Assembly (NCBI GenBank): GCA_019243595.1
Contig: JAFAUA010000403.1
Coordinates: forward strand, 1-8,527
Origin: Acidimicrobiia bacterium
GTDB taxonomy: Bacteria > Actinomycetota > Acidimicrobiia > Acidimicrobiales > AC-14
Direction of reading: 5' to 3'
Length of the DNA: 8,527 nucleotides
Shown: positions 1 through 5,288 of the stretch, one piece after another
Layout: each line of letters begins with the position of its first letter
Numbering within the stretch: position 1 is the stretch's first letter
Translations under genes and position numbers: made by a program
The notes under the pieces: generated by a model
Databases searched by the model: none
What the model saw: the letters and a program-made list of their open reading frames with translations, nothing else
What the model was told of the DNA's origin: nothing

Positions 1-166
1 GGAGATCCGCCAGACGATCGACCCCTACATTGCCGCCGGCCACGCGCAGGTCGACGACATCATCGACCCGGCCGAGACGCGCACGGCGATCTGGAAGGGC
101 CTGCAGGTGTCCAAGGGCAAGCAGATCATGCGCCCCTGGCGCAAGCATGGCGTGCTTCCCGTTTAG
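1..166 (+). CDS. Acyl-CoA carboxylase beta (carboxyltransferase) subunit, C-terminal end only
   Basis: This is the last 54 codons of a gene whose start lies outside the window; the reading frame begins at base 2 and ends at TAG 164-166. The visible tail contains DPYIAAGHAQVDDIIDPAET, then R, and ends in RKHGVLPV. This matches the conserved C-terminus of the biotin-dependent acetyl/propionyl-CoA carboxylase beta subunit, where a Val-Asp-(Asp/Glu)-(Val/Ile)-Ile-Asp-Pro-x-x-Thr-Arg segment is followed by a terminal Lys-His-Gly-Asn-Ile-Pro-Leu-like end. Family members transfer the carboxyl group from carboxybiotin to an acyl-CoA in the cytoplasm. Substrate choice (acetyl, propionyl or other) cannot be read from this fragment. 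A free-standing biotin carrier lies 280 bases downstream, which fits a carboxylase neighbourhood although a minus-strand gene sits between them. Only three bases separate this stop from the stop of the convergent small membrane protein. Confidence 0.85.
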   Translation, partial: EIRQTIDPYIAAGHAQVDDIIDPAETRTAIWKGLQVSKGKQIMRPWRKHGVLPV

Positions 167-169
167 GGA

Positions 170-427
170 TCAGTAGTACCGGCCGCGCTGGCTTCTGGTG
201 TAGAGCCAGACGACGAGCATGGCGCCGAGGATCGAGGCGATCCAGCCCGGCTTGTAGCTCTGGTTCCCGGTGAGAGCGCGGACGATGATGCCGGCGACGA
301 ACGACCCGACGATGCCGGCGATGATCGTGGCGATGCAGCCCATGTGACGGCGGCCGGGAAGCGCGAAGCGGGCGAGGGCGCCGACGATGAAGCCGAAGAA
401 GATGTAGGCGAGGATGTCCCCGAGCAC
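170..427 (-). CDS. GlsB/YeaQ/YmgE family small membrane protein
   Basis: This 85-residue, almost entirely hydrophobic protein belongs by pattern to the GlsB/YeaQ/YmgE (transglycosylase-associated protein) family of the bacterial inner membrane. Three membrane segments are visible at about residues 5-23, 29-52 and 62-76. The glycine spacing in the first helix (GFIVGALAR) and the GCIATIIAGIVGSFVAG segment are typical. The length matches the usual 80-90 residues. The start is GTG at 425-427, giving the expected short N-terminus (MLGDILAYIF). The stop is three bases from the end of the carboxylase beta gene. The gene is divergent from the biotin carrier gene, with 20 bases between the two starts. 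The family is often linked to envelope or general stress, but no biochemical activity is established for it, so none is claimed here. Confidence 0.88.
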   Translation of the reverse strand: MLGDILAYIFFGFIVGALARFALPGRRHMGCIATIIAGIVGSFVAGIIVRALTGNQSYKPGWIASILGAMLVVWLYTRSQRGRYY

Positions 428-432
428 CGGCC

Positions 433-438
433 TAGTCT
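433..438 (+). promoter_or_regulatory. Possible -10 box (TAGTCT) for the biotin carrier gene
   Basis: TAGTCT fits the actinobacterial -10 pattern TANNNT. It ends nine bases before the ATG at 448, which would place transcription start at about 445 and leave almost no leader. No convincing Shine-Dalgarno sequence precedes that ATG. Similar boxes precede the sortase gene (TACTCT) and ccmA (TAGCCT). No clear -35 element is visible; the space upstream is inside the divergent gene. This is inferred from pattern only. Confidence 0.35.
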
Positions 439-447
439 GCCGGAACC

Positions 448-666
448 ATGGTCGAAGTGCAGGCGGAGATCGCCGCCAACGTGTGGCAGGTGCCGGCCGA
501 GGAAGGGCAGATGATCGCCGAGGGCGACACGATCGCCATCCTCGAGTCGATGAAGATGGAGATCCCCGTCGAAGCGCCGGTGTCGGGCACGATCACCGAG
601 ATCCGCGTGAAGCCCGAGGACCAGGTGAACGAGGGCGACGTCATCGCCGTCATCGACGACGCGTGA
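448..666 (+). CDS. Free-standing biotin carboxyl carrier protein, TB7.3-like
   Basis: This 72-residue protein is a single biotinyl domain. The ESMKME motif at residues 33-38 places the biotin-accepting lysine at K36, and the second half (EAPVSGTITEIRVKPEDQV, then NEGDVI) is the mirror-image half of the biotinyl fold. The domain fills the whole protein, so no biotin carboxylase or carboxyltransferase part is fused to it. Most actinobacterial acyl-CoA carboxylases carry this domain at the end of their alpha subunit. The size and the ESMKMEIPV run closely resemble the roughly 71-residue mycobacterial biotinylated protein TB7.3. In family terms it would be biotinylated by a BirA-type ligase and shuttle carboxyl groups in the cytoplasm. 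The nearby carboxyltransferase end suggests a partner. It begins with ATG, and its TGA overlaps the GTG start of the crotonase gene. Confidence 0.9.
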   Translation: MVEVQAEIAANVWQVPAEEGQMIAEGDTIAILESMKMEIPVEAPVSGTITEIRVKPEDQVNEGDVIAVIDDA

Positions 667-1370
667 TCCACGCCGAGCGGCGGGGCGACGTCGCCGTCGT
701 GACGATCGACCGCGTCGAGCGCCGGAACGCCCTCGACCTGGAAACAGTCCGCAATCTGACCGACGCCGTGCACGACGCGCACGAGGCGCGGGTGCTGGTC
801 CTCACCGGCGCCGGCGGTCACTTCTGTGCCGGGGCCGATCTCGGCGGCGTCGAGGGCGAGCACTTCGTCGAGGCCCTCCGCAACCTGCTGCTGGCGCTGA
901 CGTCGGCGCACCAGCCGGTGCTGGCGGCCGTCGACGGTGCGGCCCTTGGTGCCGGCACGCAGCTGGCGGTGGCGTGCGACCTTCGGGTTGCGACGCCCGC
1001 GGCCAAGTTCGGCATCCCGGCCGCAAAACTGGGGCTGATGGTCGACCACTGGTCGGTGCACCGCCTCACCGCCCTCGCCGGCGAAGGTCCGGCGCGGGCC
1101 ATGCTGCTGGCCGCCGAAGTTGTCAGCGGCGAGGACGCACACCGGCTCGGACTGGTGCAGCGGGTCGGCGACCTCGACGCCGCTCTGGCGTGGGCGGACG
1201 AGATCGCCGCGCTCGCACCTCTTTCCATCGCCGGGCACAAGCTGGCGTTGAACGGCGCCCCGCGCGAGGAGTTCCAGGCCGCCTTCGAGCGTGCGTGGGC
1301 CAGCGAGGACCTGGCGGAAGGCATCGCGGCGTTCCGCGAGCGCCGCGCCCCCGAGTTCCGCGGGCGCTGA
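663..1370 (+). CDS. Enoyl-CoA hydratase/isomerase (crotonase) family protein lacking both classical catalytic glutamates
   Basis: This is a crotonase-fold protein of 235 residues, slightly shorter than the usual 255-260. The GTG start at 663 is chosen because it overlaps the carrier's TGA in a GTGA arrangement and gives a normal crotonase N-terminus; the frame stays open upstream but that would overlap the carrier gene. Visible landmarks are the first oxyanion-hole segment HFCAGADL (residues 53-60), the second one AAVDGAALGAG (88-98), and a C-terminal FRERRAPEFRGR that matches the family end. In classical hydratases one glutamate lies in the GGGCELA..CD segment and the other in QPE. Here these positions are Q100 (GTQLAVACD) and A120 (FGIPAAKLG). 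CoA-thioester binding is therefore likely kept, while ordinary water addition to enoyl-CoA is doubtful. It could be an isomerase, hydrolase, decarboxylase-type or non-catalytic member. Coupling to the biotin carrier suggests a role near acyl-CoA carboxylation. Confidence 0.85.
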   Translation: MIHAERRGDVAVVTIDRVERRNALDLETVRNLTDAVHDAHEARVLVLTGAGGHFCAGADLGGVEGEHFVEALRNLLLALTSAHQPVLAAVDGAALGAGTQLAVACDLRVATPAAKFGIPAAKLGLMVDHWSVHRLTALAGEGPARAMLLAAEVVSGEDAHRLGLVQRVGDLDAALAWADEIAALAPLSIAGHKLALNGAPREEFQAAFERAWASEDLAEGIAAFRERRAPEFRGR

Positions 1371-1375
1371 GCAGT

Positions 1376-1380
1376 AGGAA
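1376..1380 (+). promoter_or_regulatory. Ribosome binding site of ccdA (AGGAA)
   Basis: AGGAA lies eight bases before the GTG at 1389 and supports that start. It also suggests that ccdA is translated from a message continuing from the crotonase gene, whose stop is only 18 bases upstream. Confidence 0.5.
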
Positions 1381-1388
1381 TTGACGAC

Positions 1389-2147
1389 GTGCTGGCGGCC
1401 ATCGGGGTCCACGACCCGGGCCTGATCGGCGCCTTCGGCGGCGGGATGCTCTCGTTCCTATCGCCGTGCGTACTGCCGCTGGTGCCCGGCTACCTCTCGC
1501 TGGTGTCGGGCATCAGCGTCGCCGAACTGCAGGAGGGCGACCCCGGCAACCTCCGCCGAGTCGTCGTGTCGACGCTGTTGTTCGTGGCCGGGTTCACCGC
1601 TGTGTTCGTCGCCCTCGGCGCCGCGGCCAGTGGCGTCGGCCAGTCGCTACGCGAGCACCAGCGGGGGCTCGAGATGATCGCCGGCGTCATCGTGATGGTG
1701 ATGGGCGTGTTCCTCGCCGGCTTCGTGTCGCCTCGCTTCCTGATGGCGGAGAGGCGCATGCACGTGAGCCCGTCGGAGGTCGGGGCGTGGGCACCGCCGC
1801 TGATGGGCGCCGCGTTCGCCTTCGGCTGGACCCCGTGCATCGGGCCCATCCTGGCGGGCGTGCTCGGCCTCGCCGAGCACGACGGGACACTCAGTCGCGG
1901 CGTGCTGCTCCTCGCCGCGTACTCATTGGGGCTCGGCGTTCCGTTCATCATCACGGGCGTGGCCTTCGACCGCATGGCCGGTGCCTTCGCGTTCGTGAAA
2001 CGCCACTTCCGCGTCATCAACCTTGTCGCCGGCGCGTTTCTCTTCGCCTTCGGGTTCTTGCTCTTCACCCACCGGCTCACGCGATTGTCGAGCTACTTCA
2101 CCGACGTCCTGCATTGGCTGCACCTGGACGCCCTGACGAAGATTTAG
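1389..2147 (+). CDS. ccdA: Cytochrome c biogenesis / thiol-disulfide electron transporter CcdA
   Basis: CcdA is the short, membrane-only relative of the DsbD centre. It takes electrons from cytoplasmic thioredoxin and passes them across the membrane to thioredoxin-like proteins such as CcmG/ResA. The 252-residue protein has six likely membrane helices at about 12-40, 58-79, 94-113, 136-161, 171-191 and 209-227. Its two redox cysteines are in the expected proline-flanked motifs: C27 in LSPCVLPLVPGYLS of helix 1 and C150 in GWTPCIGPILAG of helix 4. Length and helix count match the family. The GTG start has an AGGAA eight bases upstream. It lies 18 nt after the crotonase gene, so the two may share a message. 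Its TAG overlaps the stop of the convergent sortase gene. The ccm genes beyond the sortase include the likely electron acceptors CcmG and CcmH. Confidence 0.94.
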   Translation: MLAAIGVHDPGLIGAFGGGMLSFLSPCVLPLVPGYLSLVSGISVAELQEGDPGNLRRVVVSTLLFVAGFTAVFVALGAAASGVGQSLREHQRGLEMIAGVIVMVMGVFLAGFVSPRFLMAERRMHVSPSEVGAWAPPLMGAAFAFGWTPCIGPILAGVLGLAEHDGTLSRGVLLLAAYSLGLGVPFIITGVAFDRMAGAFAFVKRHFRVINLVAGAFLFAFGFLLFTHRLTRLSSYFTDVLHWLHLDALTKI

Positions 2148-2986
2148 ATGTTGGCCGGCAGCAGGCGGGAGACGTTCTCGAAGAAGAAGAACAGGATGAA
2201 TAGGAAGACCGGCGTGCCGATCAGGTAGGCCGGCCAGCGCTTCCACCGCCGGGCCATGTACCAGGTGCCGAAAAAGACGAGCGCTGCCAACAGCCCCCAC
2301 TCGATCGTCGGCGCTTTGTCTTCCGACTTGCCTGAAAGCCCGGCCTTGGCCAGCACCCTGATCGTCGTTGGTTGTGGTGGTGGGGCGTCGAACGCGGGCC
2401 CGATCAGCTTGGAGACGACGATCAGGCGTTGGGCGGCGCTGAACCGCGGGGTGCAGGTGGTCAGCGTCAGCCGGTTGTCGGGCGTGGGATCGAGAACGGC
2501 GACGTCGGACGGGCTGACGTTCATCGAGTGGTCGACCTGGTAGTGGAACTTGCCCTGCCTCGTGCTGACGTAGATGTCGTCGCCGGGTTTGAGGGCGTCC
2601 AGGTCGTAGAAGGGGTGGCCGTAGGTCGTGCGGTGCCCGGCGATGGCGGCGTTGCCCTTCTGACCGGGCATCGGCGTCTGGGGGTAGTGGCCCGGGCCCT
2701 TCTTGAGGTCGGGCACGCCGACCCCTTCGACGACCGCCTTGTTCACGTTGATCTTGGGGATCTCGATGATTGCGATGGCGTCGCCCTCCGGCGTCGGCGG
2801 CAGGGTGACCTGCGGACCGGGCGGCGGCGCCTGCACGACGGTCTTGAACTCCTTCTTGAGGCGGTGCTGGTTCCGCGCCTCGGAGATTCCTGTGCCCCAG
2901 AGCTGAAAGGCGACGAAGAGAAGGATGAGAACGCCGAGGGTGATGAGGCCGCGGCCGACCCCGGCCACAACTCGTCGGACGCCCAT
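2144..2986 (-). CDS. Class E-like sortase with a C-terminal membrane hairpin
   Basis: Sortases are membrane-anchored cysteine transpeptidases that cleave a sorting signal in secreted proteins and attach them to the cell envelope. This 280-residue protein has an N-terminal membrane anchor (about 13-31), a proline-rich linker (53-66), and a sortase domain from about 70 to 196. The triad is visible: H118 in AGHRTTYGHPF, C178 in LTLTTCTPRF, and R187 in AQRLIV. The tyrosine after the catalytic His (TTYG) and the TLTTC form favour class E, which in studied actinobacteria reads LAXTG-type signals; the class is an inference. Two further hydrophobic segments (about 228-245 and 253-272) form a C-terminal hairpin absent from textbook sortases. 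ATG at 2986 is preferred; an in-frame GTG at 3028 would add 14 residues. No sortase substrate is encoded here. The gene is convergent with ccdA and divergent from ccmA. Confidence 0.9.
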   Translation of the reverse strand: MGVRRVVAGVGRGLITLGVLILLFVAFQLWGTGISEARNQHRLKKEFKTVVQAPPPGPQVTLPPTPEGDAIAIIEIPKINVNKAVVEGVGVPDLKKGPGHYPQTPMPGQKGNAAIAGHRTTYGHPFYDLDALKPGDDIYVSTRQGKFHYQVDHSMNVSPSDVAVLDPTPDNRLTLTTCTPRFSAAQRLIVVSKLIGPAFDAPPPQPTTIRVLAKAGLSGKSEDKAPTIEWGLLAALVFFGTWYMARRWKRWPAYLIGTPVFLFILFFFFENVSRLLPANI

Positions 2987-2994
2987 GGGCGACG

Positions 2995-3000
2995 AGAGTA
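2995..3000 (-). promoter_or_regulatory. Possible -10 box (TACTCT) for the sortase gene
   Basis: Read on the minus strand this is TACTCT, matching TANNNT, and it ends eight bases before the ATG at 2986. Transcription would begin within a few bases of the start codon, and no Shine-Dalgarno sequence is seen there. The expected -35 zone holds nothing convincing. Pattern-based inference only. Confidence 0.33.
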
Positions 3001-3062
3001 CGGCACCGTCTGCATCCGACAGCGGCACGCTGGGCGCTTGGATCGCTGCGAAGACCCCCCGG

Positions 3063-3068
3063 TAGCCT
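3063..3068 (+). promoter_or_regulatory. Possible -10 box (TAGCCT) for the ccm operon
   Basis: TAGCCT fits TANNNT and ends ten bases before the ATG at 3079. A weak -35 candidate, TTGGAT at 3038-3043, lies 19 bases upstream. Start of transcription would be near 3075, which favours the ATG at 3079 over the in-frame GTG at 3070 as start of ccmA. It lies in the 92-base gap between the divergent sortase and ccmA genes, the only gap in which an operon promoter could sit. Confidence 0.35.
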
Positions 3069-3078
3069 CGTGCTCTCC

Positions 3079-3753
3079 ATGGACAGTGTCGTCGTCCATC
3101 TTCACGGTGCCGTCTCCCTCCTCGGTCGCTTCCCCGCACTGGCCGGCGTCGACCTCGACGTGGCAGCTGGAGAAGTCCTGCTCGTGCAGGGTCCCAACGG
3201 CGCAGGCAAGACGACGCTGCTGCGCGCATGCGCCGGGCTCGTCCCCGTCGTCGACGGCGAGGCGACCGTGCTCGGCCACGACCTGCGCAAGGACCGGCGG
3301 TCGGTGCGCCGCCACCTGGCTCTGCTCGGACACGCCACCGGCCTGTACGACGACCTGACCGTCGCCGACAATCTCCACTTCGTCGCCCGCTCGACCCGCC
3401 ACGCTGCCGCCCCGCCCGTCGACGAAGTCCTCGCCCGGCTGGGTCTGGCTGGGCGGCTGGCGAGCGTGCAGGTGAGTCGTCTGTCGGCGGGGCAGCGGCG
3501 CCGCGTCGCCGTCGCTTCGCTCCTCCTTCGGCCGGCGCAGCTCTGGCTCCTCGACGAGCCCCACGCCGGCCTCGACGCCGACGGCCGCGAGCGCCTGGAC
3601 GCCCTCATCGTGGAGGCCTCGCGCGCCGGGACCAGCGTGGTGATGGCGTCGCACGAGCTCGAGCGGGCGCGGCCGCTCGCGACCCGGATCGTCACGATGG
3701 CCGGGGGCCAGATCCACACGGGCACGCGGGCGGAGGTCGTCGGTGTTGCGTGA
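3079..3753 (+). CDS. ccmA: Heme exporter ATP-binding protein CcmA
   Basis: CcmA is the cytoplasmic ATPase of the CcmABCD complex; its ATP hydrolysis drives release of heme-loaded CcmE from CcmC and CcmD. The 224-residue protein shows all ABC landmarks in order: Walker A GPNGAGKTT at 38-46 (K44), the CcmA-typical LLGHATGLYDDLTVADNL stretch, signature LSAGQRRRVAVASLL from 135, Walker B LWLLDEP at 155-161 (D159, E160), and switch histidine H192 in ASHE. LSAGQ in place of LSGGQ is common in CcmA. ATG 3079 is chosen; GTG 3070 in the same frame would add only three residues. There is no clear Shine-Dalgarno sequence, but a possible -10 box lies just upstream. It is the first gene of the ccm run and overlaps ccmB by 11 nt. 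Confidence 0.94.
   Translation: MDSVVVHLHGAVSLLGRFPALAGVDLDVAAGEVLLVQGPNGAGKTTLLRACAGLVPVVDGEATVLGHDLRKDRRSVRRHLALLGHATGLYDDLTVADNLHFVARSTRHAAAPPVDEVLARLGLAGRLASVQVSRLSAGQRRRVAVASLLLRPAQLWLLDEPHAGLDADGRERLDALIVEASRAGTSVVMASHELERARPLATRIVTMAGGQIHTGTRAEVVGVA
3732..3736 (+). promoter_or_regulatory. Ribosome binding site of ccmB (GGAGG)
   Basis: GGAGG inside the end of ccmA lies six bases before GTG 3743 and decides that start over the downstream in-frame candidates TTG 3746, GTG 3761 and ATG 3764. Confidence 0.65.
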
Positions 3754-4414
3754 CGCGGTCGTGATGGCCGGCAAGGACCTGCGAATCGAGCTGCGTTCAC
3801 GCGTGGCGACCAACCAGGTGGCCCCCTTCGCGGTGCTGGTGCTGATCCTGTTCGCCTTCGCCCTCGACCCCGACCGCGGGGTGCTGGCGCGCGCCGCTGC
3901 CGGGCTGTTCTGGGTGGCGGTGCTGTTCTGTGCGCTGCTCGCCATCCAGCGGGCGTTTACCGTCGAGGCGAGTGACGGGGCGCGCGACAACCTCCGTCTG
4001 TCTGGCCTCGACCCGGCCGCCATCTTCCTCGGCAAGGCCGGCGCCATCGCCGCCGAGCTCGCCCTCCTCGAGGTGATCCTCGGTACGGGCGTCGTCCTCC
4101 TCTACAACCGCTCACTGCACGGTCCCGTTCTTCTTGTCGTCACCTGCGCGCTGGCGACCATCGGCCTGTCCGCGGCCGGCACCGTCTATGGCGCCCTCGC
4201 CGCGGGGCTCCGCGTACGGGAGACGCTGCTGCCGCTTCTGCTCTTGCCGGTCGTCGCGCCCGTGTTGCTGGCGGCGACGCGCGCGTCGGAGGCCGCCCTC
4301 GGCGGGACAACCGGAGACGGTTGGCCGTGGGTGCGCCTGCTCGGTGTGTTCGCTGTCATCTACATGGCCTTCGGCGTGGTCGCCTTCGGGCCTCTGCTCG
4401 AGGAGTCATCATGA
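3743..4414 (+). CDS. ccmB: Heme exporter membrane subunit CcmB
   Basis: CcmB is the membrane partner of the CcmA ATPase in the CcmABCD holo-CcmE release complex. The 223-residue protein matches the usual length of about 220. It begins with the family's charged amphipathic start (AGKDLRIELRSR, residues 9-20), followed by about six hydrophobic segments, the first at roughly 26-42. The stretch FTVEASDGARDNLRLSGLDP after the second helix is the conserved cytoplasmic loop of CcmB that follows the E-x-x-x-G-x-x-(D/E) pattern. The GTG start at 3743 is supported by GGAGG six bases upstream and lies within the last codons of ccmA. The TGA stop overlaps the ATG of ccmC (ATGA), so expression of all three is probably translationally coupled. 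Confidence 0.93.
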   Translation: MLRDAVVMAGKDLRIELRSRVATNQVAPFAVLVLILFAFALDPDRGVLARAAAGLFWVAVLFCALLAIQRAFTVEASDGARDNLRLSGLDPAAIFLGKAGAIAAELALLEVILGTGVVLLYNRSLHGPVLLVVTCALATIGLSAAGTVYGALAAGLRVRETLLPLLLLPVVAPVLLAATRASEAALGGTTGDGWPWVRLLGVFAVIYMAFGVVAFGPLLEESS

Positions 4415-5151
4415 GGTCGGGGATCGGGACGCGCCTGTTGGGGACGGCGGCGGTCGCCAGCCTTGCCCTCTTGGCGGTGATGGCGCTGGTGATCACACCC
4501 CAGGACGTCAACCAGCTGGACGCCGTGCGCTTCCTGTACATCCACGTGCCACTGGCGACGCTGATGTACGTGGCGTTCGGTGTCACCGCCGTCGCCAGCG
4601 TCCTGTACCTGTGGCCGCGGTACCGGGCCCGCAAGTGGGACCTGCTGGCGGGGGCATCGGCGGAGATCGGCGTCGTCGTCACCGGGCTCGTACTCGTCAC
4701 CGGGTCGATCTGGGGCCGCACGACGTGGGGCGTCTACTGGACCTGGGACGCCAGGCTCACGACGACTGCGGTGCTGTTCGTGCTGTTCCTCGGGTATCTG
4801 GCCCTGCGCCGGGTCGGCGGCGATATCGACGCCCGCGCCAAGCGCAACGCGATTGCCGCGCTCGCCGCGGCCATCGACATGCCGATCGTGCACAAGTCGG
4901 TCGAGTGGTGGCGGACTTTGCACCAGAAGTCTTCGATCCTCGACGAGGAGACGTTCATGCACCCGCACATCCACGGGAGCATGTACTGGACGGTGTTGCT
5001 CGGCATCGGCGCCTTCTTGTTGTTGTTCTCCTGGCTGCTGGTGAACCGCTACCGGCTGGCCAAGCTCGAGGACCGGCTGGAGGACGAAGGTCTCGAGCGG
5101 GCCATCGCCGAACGCCGGGCTGAGGCGGATGCGCTGACGGGGGCACCGTGA
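4411..5151 (+). CDS. ccmC: Heme-handling membrane protein CcmC
   Basis: CcmC binds heme at the outer face of the membrane and passes it to the chaperone CcmE. The 246-residue protein has about six membrane helices and the tryptophan-rich WWD-type motif WGVYWTWDARLT from W106 (W106, W110, W112, D113). A candidate axial ligand is H45 in YIHVP, and a second is H184 in the HPHIHGSMYW segment (184-193). The stretch MPIVHKSVEWWRTLHQ (H161) is highly characteristic of CcmC and separates it from CcmF and from CcsA. The start ATG 4411 overlaps the ccmB stop and has AGGAG five bases upstream. The tail after about residue 214 is charged and probably helical (LEDRLEDEGLERAIAERRAE). The TGA overlaps the GTG of ccmD. 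Confidence 0.94.
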   Translation: MRSGIGTRLLGTAAVASLALLAVMALVITPQDVNQLDAVRFLYIHVPLATLMYVAFGVTAVASVLYLWPRYRARKWDLLAGASAEIGVVVTGLVLVTGSIWGRTTWGVYWTWDARLTTTAVLFVLFLGYLALRRVGGDIDARAKRNAIAALAAAIDMPIVHKSVEWWRTLHQKSSILDEETFMHPHIHGSMYWTVLLGIGAFLLLFSWLLVNRYRLAKLEDRLEDEGLERAIAERRAEADALTGAP

Positions 5152-5288
5152 CCGACGTCGGGTATCTGGTCGCCGGTTACGGCATCACCTTCGCGGTGCT
5201 CGCCTCGTACGCGGCATGGATCGTGAGCAAGAAGCGGGCGCTGGCGCGGGAGCTCCCTCCTGAGGAGCGCGACTCCCGGTGGCCGTAG
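5148..5288 (+). CDS. ccmD: Small membrane protein CcmD
   Basis: This is a 46-codon frame from GTG 5148 (GTGA overlap with the ccmC stop) to TAG 5286-5288. CcmD is a short one-helix protein that holds CcmC and CcmE together and is needed to release holo-CcmE. The product has a single hydrophobic helix at about residues 6-26 (YLVAGYGITFAVLASYAAWI) followed by a basic segment (SKKRALAR) and an acidic end. This is the standard CcmD layout, with a tyrosine-containing helix start and a cytoplasmic basic tail. The position between ccmC and ccmE is also standard. Sequence conservation in CcmD is low, so the call rests on size, topology and position. It overlaps ccmE by 10 nt. Confidence 0.8.
   Translation: MTDVGYLVAGYGITFAVLASYAAWIVSKKRALARELPPEERDSRWP

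Noticed and set aside
414..662. N-terminal extension of the crotonase frame upstream of GTG 663
   Set aside because: The extension overlaps the whole biotin carrier gene in another frame, is Arg/Gly/Asp-rich, and is not part of a crotonase. The GTGA overlap gives a natural start.
432..1412. Minus-strand open frame of 326 codons opposite the biotin carrier and crotonase genes
   Set aside because: Both genes on the plus strand have strong family motifs; the antisense product has none.
2987..3069. Operator or riboswitch in the divergent sortase/ccmA gap
   Set aside because: No convincing inverted repeat or structured element could be found by eye in this short gap; only the two -10-like boxes stand out.
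3070..3078. GTG at 3070 as the ccmA start
   Set aside because: It adds only three residues, has no Shine-Dalgarno sequence and lies two bases after the proposed -10 box. It cannot be excluded.
1923..3080. Long minus-strand open frame (385 codons) across the ccdA end, the sortase gene and the intergenic gap
   Set aside because: Its product is Arg/Pro-rich with no recognisable domain, and it covers the well-supported sortase in another frame. It is a typical by-product of high GC content.
2987..3229. Longer sortase start as far as 3229 on the minus strand
   Set aside because: It would overlap ccmA, and the added residues are Arg-rich with no signal-like character. The ATG at 2986 places the membrane anchor at the expected position. 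The in-frame GTG at 3028 stays possible but has no ribosome binding site.
2743..4047. Minus-strand open frame of 434 codons opposite ccmA and ccmB
   Set aside because: It lies antisense to two clear Ccm genes, and its product is low-complexity with no motif.
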